Below, piece by piece: positions 34,495 through 45,229 of a stretch of DNA of 64,000 bases. This DNA comes from Emydura subglobosa (Eukaryota > Chordata > Testudines > Chelidae): assembly GCA_007922225.1 (NCBI GenBank), contig ML679958.1, positions 60,660,862-60,724,861 of the forward strand, in the 5' to 3' direction. Position 1 is the first letter of the stretch; each line of letters opens with the position of its first letter. A program made the position numbers and the translations under genes. The notes under the pieces were generated by a model that was not told the origin of the DNA, searched no databases, and worked only from the letters and a program-made list of their open reading frames with translations.

Positions 34495-34710
34495 GGTGGA
34501 AGGAACAGAAGAGGGCACACCTCTCCACTTACATACCCTCGGCATCGGAACCTTCGGAGAATACCAAGGGAAGGAGTAGGAGTGGGTGCACATGTGATCC
34601 AGCAGGCACTGCTTTGAGAAGATTCAACTATAAAGCACCACCAGGTGGTGCATCACCCATAGGTATGAATATGCAGTGTCATCTTGAAGAACTCTGGTTA
34701 CAAGTAAATA
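34495..34710 (-). repeat. DIRS right inverted terminal repeat
   Basis: Reverse complement of the left end, through GAGAAGATTCAACTATAAAGC (opposite GCTTTACAATAGAACCTTCTC). The outer part AAGAACTCTGGTTACAAGTAA pairs with TTACTTGTAACCAGAGTTCTT at 34096, so the right side also holds its own inverted pair around the LTR. Confidence 0.6.
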
Positions 34711-34865
34711 CATTTCATTTCCTGATTATTGACTCTTCTGCTAACCAGTAGGCCTAACTCCTGCTCCACTCCCTAGTCACGACTATCCATGTCCTGGTCA
34801 TTGACATTTTGAGCAGCTGAAACACAAACAATAAGAGAACTAGAGCTCATACAGATTCTACAAAG

Positions 34866-35500
34866 GTGAATATATCTTTGATGAAGCTAGTGGAAGCCCT
34901 ACAGATCTTGGAGGCCCAGGTTGCCACCCTGCAGGTGCAGAATGCGGTCCTGCAAGCTCAAGTTGTGCCAGCTTCAGCTCAGACCCTCCCTCCTCACAAG
35001 CATAAGCTGCCCCACCTGACAAGATCAATGTCCTGGGTTCCTAAATCAGTATCATCTCCTATTTCTGCTACTCTCACAGTTGTAGCCTACCGACCAAACC
35101 CAAGTAGGACTGATTATCATCCTGCTTACCGGGAACACCCTGGCTTGGGCATCTCCACTCTTGGAAAAATCAAGCCCCCTTCTGAAACAATTTGAGGACT
35201 TCATTTGAACTATGGCAGTGATCTTTGATGACCCAAGTCATGAGCATACAGTGGAACCAGTGCTTCAGGTGTTGCAGCAGAGAAGCTGTCCAGGTGCAAA
35301 TATGCAGCAGATTTCCAATGCTTGGTAGTAGAAAAAGATTGGAGCAAGGCCACCCCACATTATAATTTCTGGCTCAGGTTACATGATGATATTCAAGATG
35401 AACTGCATGGGTGGAATTCTTGTTCAGTCTGGATGCCATAGTTGACCTATGCATTGAGATGAATGACCACCTGACCAAACACTGTTTTAAAAAAAAAATG
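34866..35500 (+). pseudogene. Gypsy gag remnant
   Basis: Starts with a short Leu/Val/Gln-rich coiled coil (EALQILEAQVATLQVQNAVL, 34886-34945). A shifted frame near 35185-35320 reads LKQFEDF...AVIFDDPSHEHTVEPVLQ, the capsid block common to sushi-type gypsy gag and its domesticated relatives (PEG10/RTL family). Followed by a Pro-rich segment (35505-35570). Broken by stops and shifts. Confidence 0.57.
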
Positions 35501-35804
35501 GTTCTCCTGGCTCCTGCCTGCCCTGCCTGCTTCGCTCCCCCATCACCAGCCCCTTCTCCATCACCTGAACCAGTTCAAGTTGATCAGATCCAGTCTCTCC
35601 ACTGGGATGTGGAGAAGAATCAATGCTTGGCATCAGGACTAGGCCCAAACTTCAGACTGTCAGGACATTTTTCTTCAAGCTTCCCTGCCACGCTCCAGTC
35701 TGCACCCTAGTCAGGAAATGCCCAGCCCCAATGCCCAGTACTAAATCGGACAGGGTTGGTACCCTCGCCCGTTCCCCAGCAGCCCACATCAATTCTCATA
35801 CATC

Positions 35805-36612
35805 AGTATCTTGGAATAGAAAACCTGCCTTATGAGAGGAGACTCAAAGAGCTTGGCTTGTTTAGCCTAACCAAAAGAAGGCTGAGGGGAGATATGATTG
35901 CTCTCTATAAATACATCAGAGGGATAAATACCAGAGAGGAAGAGGAGTTATTTAAGTTCAGCCCCAATGTGGACACAAGAACTAATGGATATAAACTGGC
36001 CATCAGGGAGTTTAGACTTGAAATTAGACACGTATTTTAATCATCAGAGGAGTGAAGTTCTGAAATAGCCTTCCAAGGGGAGTAGTGCGGGCAAAAAACC
36101 TAGCTGGCTTCAAAACTGAGCTTGATAAATGTATGGAGGGAATGGTATGATGGGACAGCCTAGTTTGGCAATTGACTGATCTTTGACTACTGGTGGTAGT
36201 CAAATGGCCAATGGCGGTAGCCAATGGCCTGTGAAGAGATGTTAGATGGGGTGGGTTCTGAGTTATTACAGGTAATTCTTTCTGGGGTGTCTGGCTGGTG
36301 AGTCTTGCCCACATGCTCAGAGTTTAACTGATCACCATATTTGGGGTCGGGAAGGAATTTTCCCCTAGAGCAGATTGGCAAAGGCTCTGGGGATTTTTCA
36401 CCTTCCTCTGTAGCATGGGGCACAGCTCACTTGCTGGTGGATTCTCTGTTCCTTAAAGTCTTTCAACCATGATTTGAGGACTTTAATAACTCAATCATAG
36501 GTTATAGGTTTATTATAGGAGTGGGTGGGTGAGGTTCTGTGGCCTGCATTGTGCAGCAGGTTAGACTAGATGATCATATTGGTCCCTTCTCACCTTAGAA
36601 TCTATGTGTCTA
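35805..36612 (+). mobile_element. CR1 LINE 3' fragment inserted in gypsy
   Basis: Frame 35756-36040 reads [35 protein letters not shown], the CR1 ORF2 C-terminus, then the 3' untranslated region ending at TTAGACTAGATGATCATATTGGTCCCTTCTCACC. Same subfamily as the minus copy at 23356-26295. Confidence 0.86.
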
Positions 36613-36689
36613 TAAGAATCCTGGTGATGGCCAATCATCGTCCAACTCCCTCTCTGTTTTCAGCATCCTGCAATGCCCTACATCAACCT

Positions 36690-36842
36690 AAATGGGATAG
36701 ATCATTTGATGATTATCTGTTCTATTCATTGAAGCACCTATTCTGTTAAGTGAAGCACCTGTCATTGGCCACTGTGGAAAGACAGGATAGTGGGATAGAT
36801 GGACCATTGATTTGACCCAGGTATGGCTATTTTTATGTTCTA
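36690..36842 (+). mobile_element. CR1 3' end fragment (second subfamily)
   Basis: TTTGATGATTATCTGTTCTATTC ... TTGGCCACTGTGGAAAGACAGG ... TTTTTATGTTCT: the CR1 3' end also seen inverted at 18433-18530. It abuts the gypsy protease frame at 36844. Confidence 0.67.
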
Positions 36843-36843
36843 A

Positions 36844-37150
36844 ATGCTGGTAGACTTGGGTGCCTCAGGCAATGTAATGGACCTGGAGTTCTCCCAAACA
36901 CACAATATCCCCACCCAGCACAAGGAATCCTCCAAGTTAGTGGAGTCCATAGAGGGCCCATTTCTTTCTTTGGGACTGTTCACCCACCAGACAGTTCCCC
37001 TAAAGGTAACTATCATTCGAGGCCACTGAGAAATTCTCCAGTTTGGACTAAGTCATGTGCCATATTAATCAGTTGTCCTTTGCATATCTTGGCTCATCAC
37101 TGGTGGTCAGGCACAGTACGCTTTGACTCCTTGTCTTGCTGCCAGCCCTG
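36844..37150 (+). pseudogene. Gypsy aspartic protease remnant
   Basis: Frame 36844-37029 begins LVDLGASGNVMDLEFSQTH, where the active-site D-S-G-A of gypsy proteases reads D-L-G-A. IP and VPLKVTII blocks follow at usual spacing. A shifted frame to about 37120 continues toward the flap/C-terminal region. The change in the D-S/T-G triad and the shifts make it inactive. Confidence 0.7.
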
Positions 37151-37170
37151 TTTCCCAAAAGCTGACATGG

Positions 37171-38023
37171 TGTTACCAGGAAGAATTTAGGGACGCCAAC
37201 CCCCAAAAACTACAATCTTCCCTTGAAAGGACACGGATACAGCCCGCCAATCAAAATAGAATACATAAGCTGTGATACTTCGAAAACAGATACCAAAATC
37301 ATTTAGAAGTGAATGGTTACGTTAAGTAGAAAGAGAGAGAAATCAAACATGACATGTAATCATGTACAACTATAAAAAGATATATGGTATAGAAAATAGT
37401 ACTTAGACTACTAGAACATATATGGTATAAGAAAGACTATAACTTACTCTATAATACTTAACGCTATCAATTTAACAATACATTAATTAACATTCTATCA
37501 TAAATATCTATACTAAAACATCTATCATCCAGCAAGCATGGATCAGGTGCTTGCTGGATGGGTAGAGAGGGAGAATTTCTTTCAGACAACAAGCATCCGA
37601 CTTTATTAACATACAAACTCAGGTGGCCTTTTATTTACACAACCTTTAAAACATCCCTCTGTGAACAGAGAGGGAAGCTATTTTCTAATTGCCAACCCCA
37701 GATTCACTTGCTAATTTTTATCCTAAAGATCCTATTCCTAAAACTTATCAATATTTTAAATACCACAGAATGGCCAAACACTTTACCACTCTTTATCTAT
37801 CCAATTGATTACTGTTATTTTGTTATTATTTCAAACCCTTCTGAGGCTTTTCTGCAACCCCTTTTACCTGAATATTCTGCCTAGCAGATTCAAATAGTTC
37901 GAAACAAAAATCTCCGGCTACAACAACTCTCTGTGATGTACTTGATCCTCCAAAGAATTCAGAGATGCAAAGGGAGGATCCAAAGGCTACCTCGGTAAAC
38001 CGCACAATTTATTCAATGACTCA
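37171..38023 (-). mobile_element. Probable solo LTR inserted in gypsy pol
   Basis: TGTTACCAGG...CAATGACTCA, flanked by CATGG (37166-37170) and CATGA (38024-38028), a 5-bp duplication with one difference. AT-rich with several reverse-complement AATAAA signals (for example near 37598). It lies between protease and RT where the gypsy frame is otherwise continuous. Confidence 0.45.
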
Positions 38024-38034
38024 CATGATTCTTG

Positions 38035-38660
38035 GTAAGTGTCAACACTATGCAAATGTATTCGAGAAAGAAAGCCCAGAGCCTACCGTCCCATCACAGC
38101 TATGACTGCCCCACTGACCTTCAGCTGCGAGCAGAGGTACTCTTCAGACACATTTACTCCCTCCTTGAACCCAAGCTACAGGCACTCCAGAGCTATCTTG
38201 AGGAAAAGCTGGAGAAGGGATTAATTTGCCCCTCTGCTTCCTCTGGCCTTGTGTGGATTACCAAGTTTTGAATAAAATTGTAATCTGAAACCAGTACTTC
38301 TTACCACTTTTTAACGAGGTGTTTGAAAGACTCCACTCTGGCGAGGTCTTCACAAAGTTGGACTACCATGGAGCTTATAACTTGGTGAGGGTCTGGGAAA
38401 GAGAAAAATGGAAGACCACCTTCCATACCATGTATGGCTGCTTCAAGTATTTGGTCATGCTGTTTGGATTGTGTCCCAACAATCTTCCATCTTTTTATAA
38501 ACAACATTGTTAGGGACATGCTGAAACAGTTTATCATCATTTACCTGGATGACATTTTCATTTTCTCTGAAAACCAGGACCTCCATAATCATCACGTGCA
38601 CACTCTCTTGGAGAAACTCCACCAAAACCATGAGTATCAGAAGCTCAAAAAAATGTGAGT
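38035..38660 (+). pseudogene. Gypsy reverse transcriptase remnant
   Basis: Frames 38032-38271, 38319-38513 and 38434-38658 give, in order, KAQSLPSHHSYDCPTDLQ (N-terminal block), FTKLDYHGAYNLVRV (first catalytic Asp), WKTTFHTMYGCFKYLVMLFGL and FIIIYLDDIFIFSENQ with the Y-L-D-D core at about 38539-38550. Shifts and a stop near 38511 break it. It ends abruptly at the ERV LTR (38688). Confidence 0.77.
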
Positions 38661-38687
38661 TCAGTAAAAACAGACTGGAATTATTGG

Positions 38688-39560
38688 TGTTATATTTGTA
38701 AAAGAAAAGACCGCAGGATCTTATTCAGGGATAAAGCAATACACTGTATTTATTGTAAATACGAGAATCTTTAAAAGCTATTGCATTCACACATTCACAC
38801 CCCCATTCACACCCCAAAGTTCTGCAAGCTGGTATAATATAGTTGCCACTAATCCTATGCATTGCTCAAGTCAGCCCAGTGGCCAGCTAGGCTGAACACA
38901 AGAGGGGAGCCAGGCCTCTGTCGGTCACGGTCCAATGCTCCTCAATGGTGATGATGATCGCAGAACGAACTCAAAGTTCTTATGTTCTCACCTCATCTTT
39001 TATAGTGGTTAGCCCCCATACAATCCGATGAGTCTTGCTGTGTCACGCAATCTCTGGATTCTGTATGATAGTTAATCACCAGTCAATTGTAAGCATGACC
39101 TCTCCTCTTCTTTTTTCACACTTTGTTCCATTCTCAGAGTGGATTCTCCCAGGCTTTAGGGGTTTAGCTGCATTCTTCGGCCTTCAGGGTCAGGATAGTT
39201 GCAGCTGGTGTCTTCACTCCCCTCTTTATTGTCTGAACGCTTTGGGCTGGCACCTCTCTCCTTATCTATTTGCATCCTACAATCGCATTCCTCACTCGTA
39301 TCCAAAGAGCAATATTTTTAAGTTTAATAATACAAGGTTCAGAAAAACAGCAAAGTGGCAGAAAAACAACAAAATAGAATTCACTTATGCTAAGCAGTAA
39401 AGAAATTCATCATTAAACAGTATAATACTCTAAGCAATAACCATTATTATATCAATATTAAAAATATAAAGGAAAGAGCTATCTGTAATTTATTTCTCTT
39501 TTACTCAGACAATTAAACAGGGAATCTGATTTGCTTTTACAATTCTTTAGGGTTGGCTCA
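38688..39560 (-). mobile_element. 3' LTR of the minus-strand ERV
   Basis: On the minus strand begins TGAGCCAACCC directly after the polypurine tract and ends CAAATATAACA: TG...CA, 873 bp. Reverse-complement TATA-like (CTTTTATAGTGG, near 39000) and poly-A signals (near 38750) fit minus orientation. It interrupts gypsy RT. Confidence 0.62.
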
Positions 39561-39566
39561 TATTAT

Positions 39567-39576
39567 CCCCCTTTTG
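39567..39576 (-). promoter_or_regulatory. Polypurine tract of the minus-strand ERV
   Basis: CCCCCTTTTG on the plus strand, AAAAGGGGG on the minus strand, 7 bp upstream of the LTR start, where plus-strand DNA synthesis would be primed. Confidence 0.55.
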
Positions 39577-39599
39577 ACCCTTCAATTTGAATGTATTGA

Positions 39600-41598
39600 A
39601 TAGGTCACATCTTATGTAATTGTCTCAGGGCAACATACTGGGAGGCAATATGGACTTGTGGTTTCAATTTAAACTACATTCTATTCATCCAACAGCACAC
39701 ACAGCACATTATTACAAGGCATAGACAACTTAATATTAAAACAATCAATAATGGGTGGAACGTTATGGATAATATCCCATGAGGACATTATACCAGTGGT
39801 ATGCTGTTAGCTCTTTCTCTGCCTTAGCTACTCTAAAATGTCACCATTTGCATGCATGATCTGAATTGTTCGTTCCCCTATCTCTTTGTGTCTGTTGCAA
39901 TAATCATATTACCTTCTTTTCTTTTAGCAGGTGGTCTGTTAATTCCTGCCAGTCTATGCCTAGGTTAATAGAGAAGTTTGCCGGGGTGCCTGGCACAGTA
40001 ACTTGCTCTGTTTGCACTGAGGGTAAATAATAAGCATGGTTAGCAGTATACACCAGGCTGATACTACACCTGCACTTACCTACCAGTGGTTGGGGGTACA
40101 TCTCCATTTCCCCAGAATACTGCTTCCCATAAATTTACATAGGCACACTGCCCATTATTGTACTCTGATAACATTTTTTAATTTATCCCACATACATGTT
40201 CTCAATGCAATATCCCTACTACATAGTTCCGGGGTGCCAAGTAAAAATGAGCATACCCACTGCTGATAAGTCCAAGGGTTACACCATTATCCATTAATTT
40301 TCAATCTTTGCCAGCCCACTGGCTCATAGGTAACCAAAAAGACCCCATATGCAGTATTGGAAGAGGGCTGACTTTCTGCAGCTTTTGTCTTCATGGATTG
40401 TTGGTGGCAATTCTAACTACAATTTCCGCAGCTAAAAGTTCAGTTTTTACCATGCTAGATACATATTGTACCCATTCATACTCATAGGTATTAAACAAAG
40501 ATCTTTTCCTTTGTCTTAACGAATGCATTAACATTTTTACATTGCCTGATGTTATCCAATACATTTCATGTTCCAAAGTAGCTAGATTCATAAGCTACAT
40601 TTCAGTGCATCCCATGGCTAAAGCAGTTTTGTTACCCAATTCCATTTCCTTTTTATATAGTAACTAAGTTGTGATATTTAGTCATTGCCACATATTCCAT
40701 CTAGCCTTGAGATTCTATTTATACTCTATTTGTACCAACTCTGTTTGTACCAGGTCAACATTTGCATGTATCTGTCTCTGAGTAAGACTTCTTGTAACTG
40801 AGAAAGTGAACTGAGCTTGTTTTTAATCACTTCCAAATTCATGGAATTCAAGATCCAGTCCCAATGCCAATTCCTCCTAGTATAGTGTCGGTAAGATCTC
40901 GCTTGACCAGGGGGATATTGGTACATTTTTACCCATGCCAGCAAGATAGGGAGGGTGTATAGTGCACACCTGGCTTCAACCTTAGATATATTAAGCCGTG
41001 TCCAGTCCATGCTAACCTTCATTTCTACCAGTAGTGCGTTTAACAGAACATTCATCGGTGTTGTTTGGGTTTTGAATAAGTTCAGCTTGTGCGTCTGCTT
41101 TGGAGTGTTGTTTCTCATAAATAAGTATTCCTTACTACATACTTACACACAAGCAACTGGGAACAATGAGCCTTGAATTACATATGTTAGTGGGCAATAG
41201 TTGCCAGTGTCCCCAATTTAATGAACCCATGCCAGTTGTGGAAGAGTAGATATCCCACAGACCACATGGTATCCCTTATTTGTACGCCAACACCCCTCCC
41301 CCCAGTAATCTCCCAGCACCTGTGGTCCCATGTCACCTTCCCATGCATATACATGGGTATTTCCCAGGGGTCTCAGTACAGAACTGGTATTCTGATCATA
41401 CCACTCTATCTGTACTACAGTGTCATTGATGGAAACCCAATATTGTTGGTCAGTGGATGGGTTGGTCCACAGATGCTGGCCATCAGGGATGAGTAGGTCC
41501 CACCTTCTTCTAAGTTGCCCTTTGTCCAGAAGACCATTGGATGTACCTAACTGATTATCTGCAAAAGTACAAAAAACAACATTTCTTACAACACTCAC
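39600..41598 (-). pseudogene. ERV envelope remnant
   Basis: Four minus-strand frames in order (41218-41598, 40726-41118, 40391-40591, 39904-40107) give an Env-like protein: a Trp/Cys-rich N-terminal surface part (several W-x-N/D and G-C-W pieces), then a heptad-rich segment (about 40740-40850: SLSQLQEVLLRDRYMQML) and Trp-rich C-terminal parts. Stops at 41215 and between later frames. I do not assign a retroviral genus. The frame continues upstream beyond the Penelope insertion. Confidence 0.5.
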
Positions 41599-41981
41599 TT
41601 TGCTTCTCTACAGAGGAAAAAAGGACTCTAAACTATCTAAACTCCTACATGCCACAAGAAACCACAACAGTGATACCCTTGACTCATCCAACAATATTGT
41701 AAATCTATCCAGCTATACACTTAACCCAGCAGAAGAGTCCGTCTTATCTCAGGGACTCTCTTTCTGCCCCACCACCTCCACACACACGATACAATTCTGC
41801 AGTGACCTGGAATCCTACTTTCGCCATCTCCGACTCAAGGAATATTTCTACCACACCGCTGAACAACAAAATAACCCACAGATACCTTCCTACTAACACT
41901 ATAAGAAGAAGAATTCTGCATGGACTCCTCCTGATGGTCAAAACAACAGATTAGACTTTTACATAGAGTGTTTCCGCCAAC

Positions 41982-43130
41982 ATGCACAAGCTGAATTGTA
42001 GACAAGCAACATCGCTGCCCCATAACCTCAGCTATGCAGAATGCAATGCCGTCCACAGCCTCAATAACAACCCTGACATTATAATCAAAGAGGCAGACAA
42101 AGGAGGTGCCATAGTCATCATGAATAGGTTGGATTACGAACCGGAGGCTGCCAGACAACTCTCCAACACCACATTCTACAAGCCACTACCATCCGATCCC
42201 ACTGAGGAATACCAAAAGAAACTACAACATCTACTTCAGAAACTCCCTAAAGAAACACAGGAACAAATCTACACAGACACACCCCCTGCGCCCAGACCAG
42301 GGTTATTCTATCTGCTACCCAAGTTCCACAAACCTGGGAATCCTGAACACCCCATCATCTCAGGCATTGGCACTTTCACAGCAGGACTGTCAGGCTATGT
42401 GGACTCTCTCCTCAGGCCCTATGCCACCAGCACTCCTAGCTAACTTCATGATACCACTGGCTTCCTAAGAAAACTACAATCCATCGGTGATCTTCCAGAA
42501 AACACCATCCTAGCCACTATGGATGTAGAAGCTCTCTACACCAACATTCCACACAAAGATTGACTACAAGCCATCAGGAACATTTTCCCTGATGATGATA
42601 TGGAACATCTGGTAGTTGAACTTTGTGACTTTATCCTGACCCACAACTACTTCAGATTTGGAGGCAATCTATACCTTCAAGTCAGTGGCACAGCTATGGG
42701 CACCCGCATGGCCCCATAGCATGCCAACATTTTTATGACTGACCTAGAACACCGCTTCCTCAAAACTCATCCCCAAGCACCTTTCCTTTATCTCCGCTAC
42801 ATTGATGACATTTTCATCATCTGGACCAACGGGAAAGAGTCCCTCGAAGAATTCCACCAGGATTTCAATAATTTCCACCCCACCATCAACATCAGCCTGG
42901 ACCAGTCCACACAAGAAATCCACTTCCTGGACACTACAATACAAATAAAGGATGGTCACATTAATATCACCCTATACCGAAAACCAACTGACCACAATAC
43001 ATATCTTCGTGCCTCCAGCTTCCACCCTGGACACATTACACGATCCATTGTCTACAGTCAAGCCCTAAGATACAACCGGATTTGCTCTGATCCCTCAGAT
43101 AGAGACACACACCTACAGGATCTCTATTAA
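41982..43130 (+). pseudogene. Penelope reverse transcriptase
   Basis: Frames 41982-42443 and 42735-43130 plus the stretch between. Visible: IIIKEADKGGAIVIMNR, PGLFYLLPKFHKPGNPEHPIISGI, LATMDVEALYTNIPH (first catalytic Asp, 42518-42560), SGTAMGTRMAP and LRYIDDIFIIW (Y-I-D-D, near 42797), IHFLDTTIQI. In-frame stops at about 42441, 42563 and 42718, so inactive but young-looking. Related to telomerase reverse transcriptase by family knowledge. Confidence 0.85.
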
Positions 43131-43586
43131 AACATTCTTAAAACTACACTACCCACCTGGAAAAGTGAAGAAACAAATTGACAGAGCCAGATGGGTACCC
43201 AGAAGTCACCTACTACAGGACAGACCCAACAAAGAAAACAACAGAACACCACTGGCCATCACCTACAGCCCCCAGCTAAAATCTCTCCAACACATCATTA
43301 AGGATCTACAACCTATCCTAGCAGATGATCCCTCACTCACTCAAGCCGGGGGAGGCAGATCTATCCTTGCTTACAGACAGCCCCCCAACCTGAAGCAAAT
43401 ACTCACCAGCAACCGTACACCATACAACAAGAACACTAACCCAGGAACCTATTCCTGCAACAAACCCCGTTGCCAGCTCTGCCCACACATCGACTCTAGT
43501 GACACCGTCACAGGTCCTAACCACATCAACCACACCATAAGAAGCTCATTTACCTGCACATCTACTAATGCAATATATGCCATCAT

Positions 43587-43787
43587 GTGCCAGCAAAGCC
43601 CTCTGACATGTATATTGGCCAAACTGGACTGTCACTACGTAAAAGAATAAATGGACACAAATCAGACATAAAAAATGGTAACATCCATAAACCAGTCGGA
43701 GAGCACTTCAATCTTCCAGAACACTCTGTAGCTGACTTGAAAGTTGCCATACTTCTACAAAAAAACTTCAAAAACAGACTTCAGTGA
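43587..43787 (+). pseudogene. Penelope GIY-YIG endonuclease domain
   Basis: Frame reads DMYIGQTGLSLRKRINGHKSDIKNG, the Y-I-G with Arg and His of the GIY-YIG nuclease, then EHFNLPEHSVADLKVAIL. The upstream G-I/V-Y half lies in another frame (NAIYAIMCQ, near 43570), and two Cys pairs (SCNKPRCQLCPHI, near 43456-43495) form the finger of canonical Penelope elements. Endonuclease makes the target nick. Confidence 0.82.
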
Positions 43788-44115
43788 GAAACTGCAGAGC
43801 TGGAACTCATATGCAAACTTGACGCAATCAAACTGGGTCTGAATAGGTTCCAAGTAGTAATTGTCACTGTTCACACATTCTCACCTTCTAATCAATGGTT
43901 GTGAATAGGCCTCATCTACTCTAACTGAATGGACTTTGCTAACACCTCCCCTCCCCATTGTTGTTCCTTACCCTTGGATGTAGATATATACCCCCCTATC
44001 TGACTTCTATTTCTTGTATCTGACGAAGTGGGTTGCAGCCCACAAAAGTTTATGCCTGCAGAAATTAAATTTGTTAGTCTTTAAAGTGCTACAGGACTCC
44101 CGTTGTTTTATCTCT

Positions 44116-44727
44116 ATATTTGAGTCTCGTCCTCCTCCTTGACTGGTTTCCAACGGGATTCCCCTATAAAACACTTGCACAAATCAGAATTATTTTTAAC
44201 AGCAAAAACATAACCATATAAAGATAAATCCTGTTAAAACAGAAGCCAAGCCAAGCCAGAATCTCCACAAATCTTGATTAATGATCATCATGCAGGCTTC
44301 TCATGGAGGGGTACCTAAAACAATTAAGCACAGGTTATTCAAGAAAACAGCTTTATCTGTGATACATGAACCCATTTAAGCTTTCCATCTTGATTAATAT
44401 GGTATATCAATGGGCTATGCCAGTCCACTATAGAATATGGACCTATCCATTTTGAACCGAGGGCATGATCCTTTTTTTTATGACTCAATTTCAAATACAT
44501 GACTTGGTTGCTGGTTTCCCATAACATTGATTTAGTAGCTTTTTATTAGTGCATTTTCTTATTCATTTGCTCAGTGGCTTGATTTACTCTGTATTGTAAT
44601 GTGGCTTTGTCTTCTTGTAATTGTTTTAGGCACTGGCAATAATTATTTTGGGTTGCTGTAGGGTGCCCCCAAGGTGTTCAGTGGAATATTCAGGATCAGT
44701 CATTAACCTTATTGGCTGTCCAAAAAG
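44116..44727 (-). pseudogene. ERV integrase C-terminus and start of env
   Basis: Minus frame 44339-44527 reads VMYLKLSHKKKDHALGSKWIGPYSIVDW ... KWVHVSQIKLFS, the SH3-like C-terminal integrase domain (G-P-Y motif, W-V-H before the end). Upstream on the same strand, 44530-44715 continues the integrase with two in-frame stops. Downstream (44330-44150) is a splice-acceptor-like tract and a hydrophobic stretch that could be the Env signal peptide. The Penelope element cuts in at 44112. Confidence 0.57.
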
Positions 44728-44838
44728 AATTTGACAGGCTAAGAACTAAGATTCAGCCATATCAGAGTTTTTATGTGCCCTTATGTTATCAGACTTGCCT
44801 GTCACCTTGGGGTATGTTCATTTATTGGGGCTACCTTC

Positions 44839-44930
44839 CTAGAAGGGGGTGTGTGATTCTATTAATGTACTGCTTGTGTTACTTGTGGTGTGTGATTCTA
44901 TTAATGTACTGCTGGTGTTACTTGTGTGTT
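44839..44930. repeat. Two-copy tandem duplication, unit about 46 bp
   Basis: GTGTGTGATTCTATTAATGTACTGCT occurs at 44849 and again at 44890 followed by GTGTTACTTGTG in both. Nearly identical copies, so a recent slip. Confidence 0.75.
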
Positions 44931-45060
44931 CATATGGCTACAAGTCCCCTCCCAATGGAGCTATCCTGCAGGACCTAAAGTTTTCAGGGCTGGGTTCCTC
45001 CAGCACCAGATTCAGATAAACCCCCCACATATACACACACACATTCCAGATTAACAGAGT

Positions 45061-45225
45061 GCGTCTGAGTGGACTGGGCTATCAGCACTCTCAGCTGACC
45101 CCTTATATGTCCCTGAACTCAGCAGGCTGGGTGACACAGCACTTTCAGCAGTCACCCTTATATGCCCCTGGACTCCGTAGGCTAGGCAGAGCAGCACTTC
45201 TCAGCTGCCTCCCCCCCTCACTCTA
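45061..45225. repeat. Short tandem repeat, unit about 60-70 bp
   Basis: Units of the form CTGGGCTATCAGCACT-CTCAGCTGACCCCTTATATG-CCCTGAACTC appear about 2.5 times with divergence. At the edge of the LTR-like block that follows. Confidence 0.5.
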
Positions 45226-45229
45226 CAAT

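Larger units (their letters stand above)
28680..34710 (+). mobile_element. DIRS-type tyrosine-recombinase retrotransposon
   Basis: Gene order gag-like (29008), RT (31340-31960), RNase H (32200-32400), tyrosine recombinase (33060-33990), then inverted end sequence. Both ends match each other in inverted orientation (28690-28915 against 34480-34690), the split inverted-repeat layout of DIRS elements, which move by a circular intermediate and recombinase instead of LTRs and integrase. All frames are broken. A solo LTR (34204-34494) lies in the right end. Confidence 0.77.
41600..44112 (+). mobile_element. Penelope-like retroelement
   Basis: About 2.5 kb with a single pol: N-terminal domain (41600-41896), reverse transcriptase (41982-43130), linker (43165-43560) and GIY-YIG endonuclease (43587-43787). 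It ends in the 3' tail CCCACAAAAGTTTATGCCTGCAGAAATTAAATTTGTTAGTC ... GGACTCCCGTTG, a tail I recognise from reptile Penelope repeats. It is inserted opposite to, and inside, the ERV envelope gene. Confidence 0.87.

Noticed and set aside
44839..45225. CRISPR-like array
   Set aside because: Repeats are two to three divergent tandem units without unique spacers, in an animal retroelement nest.
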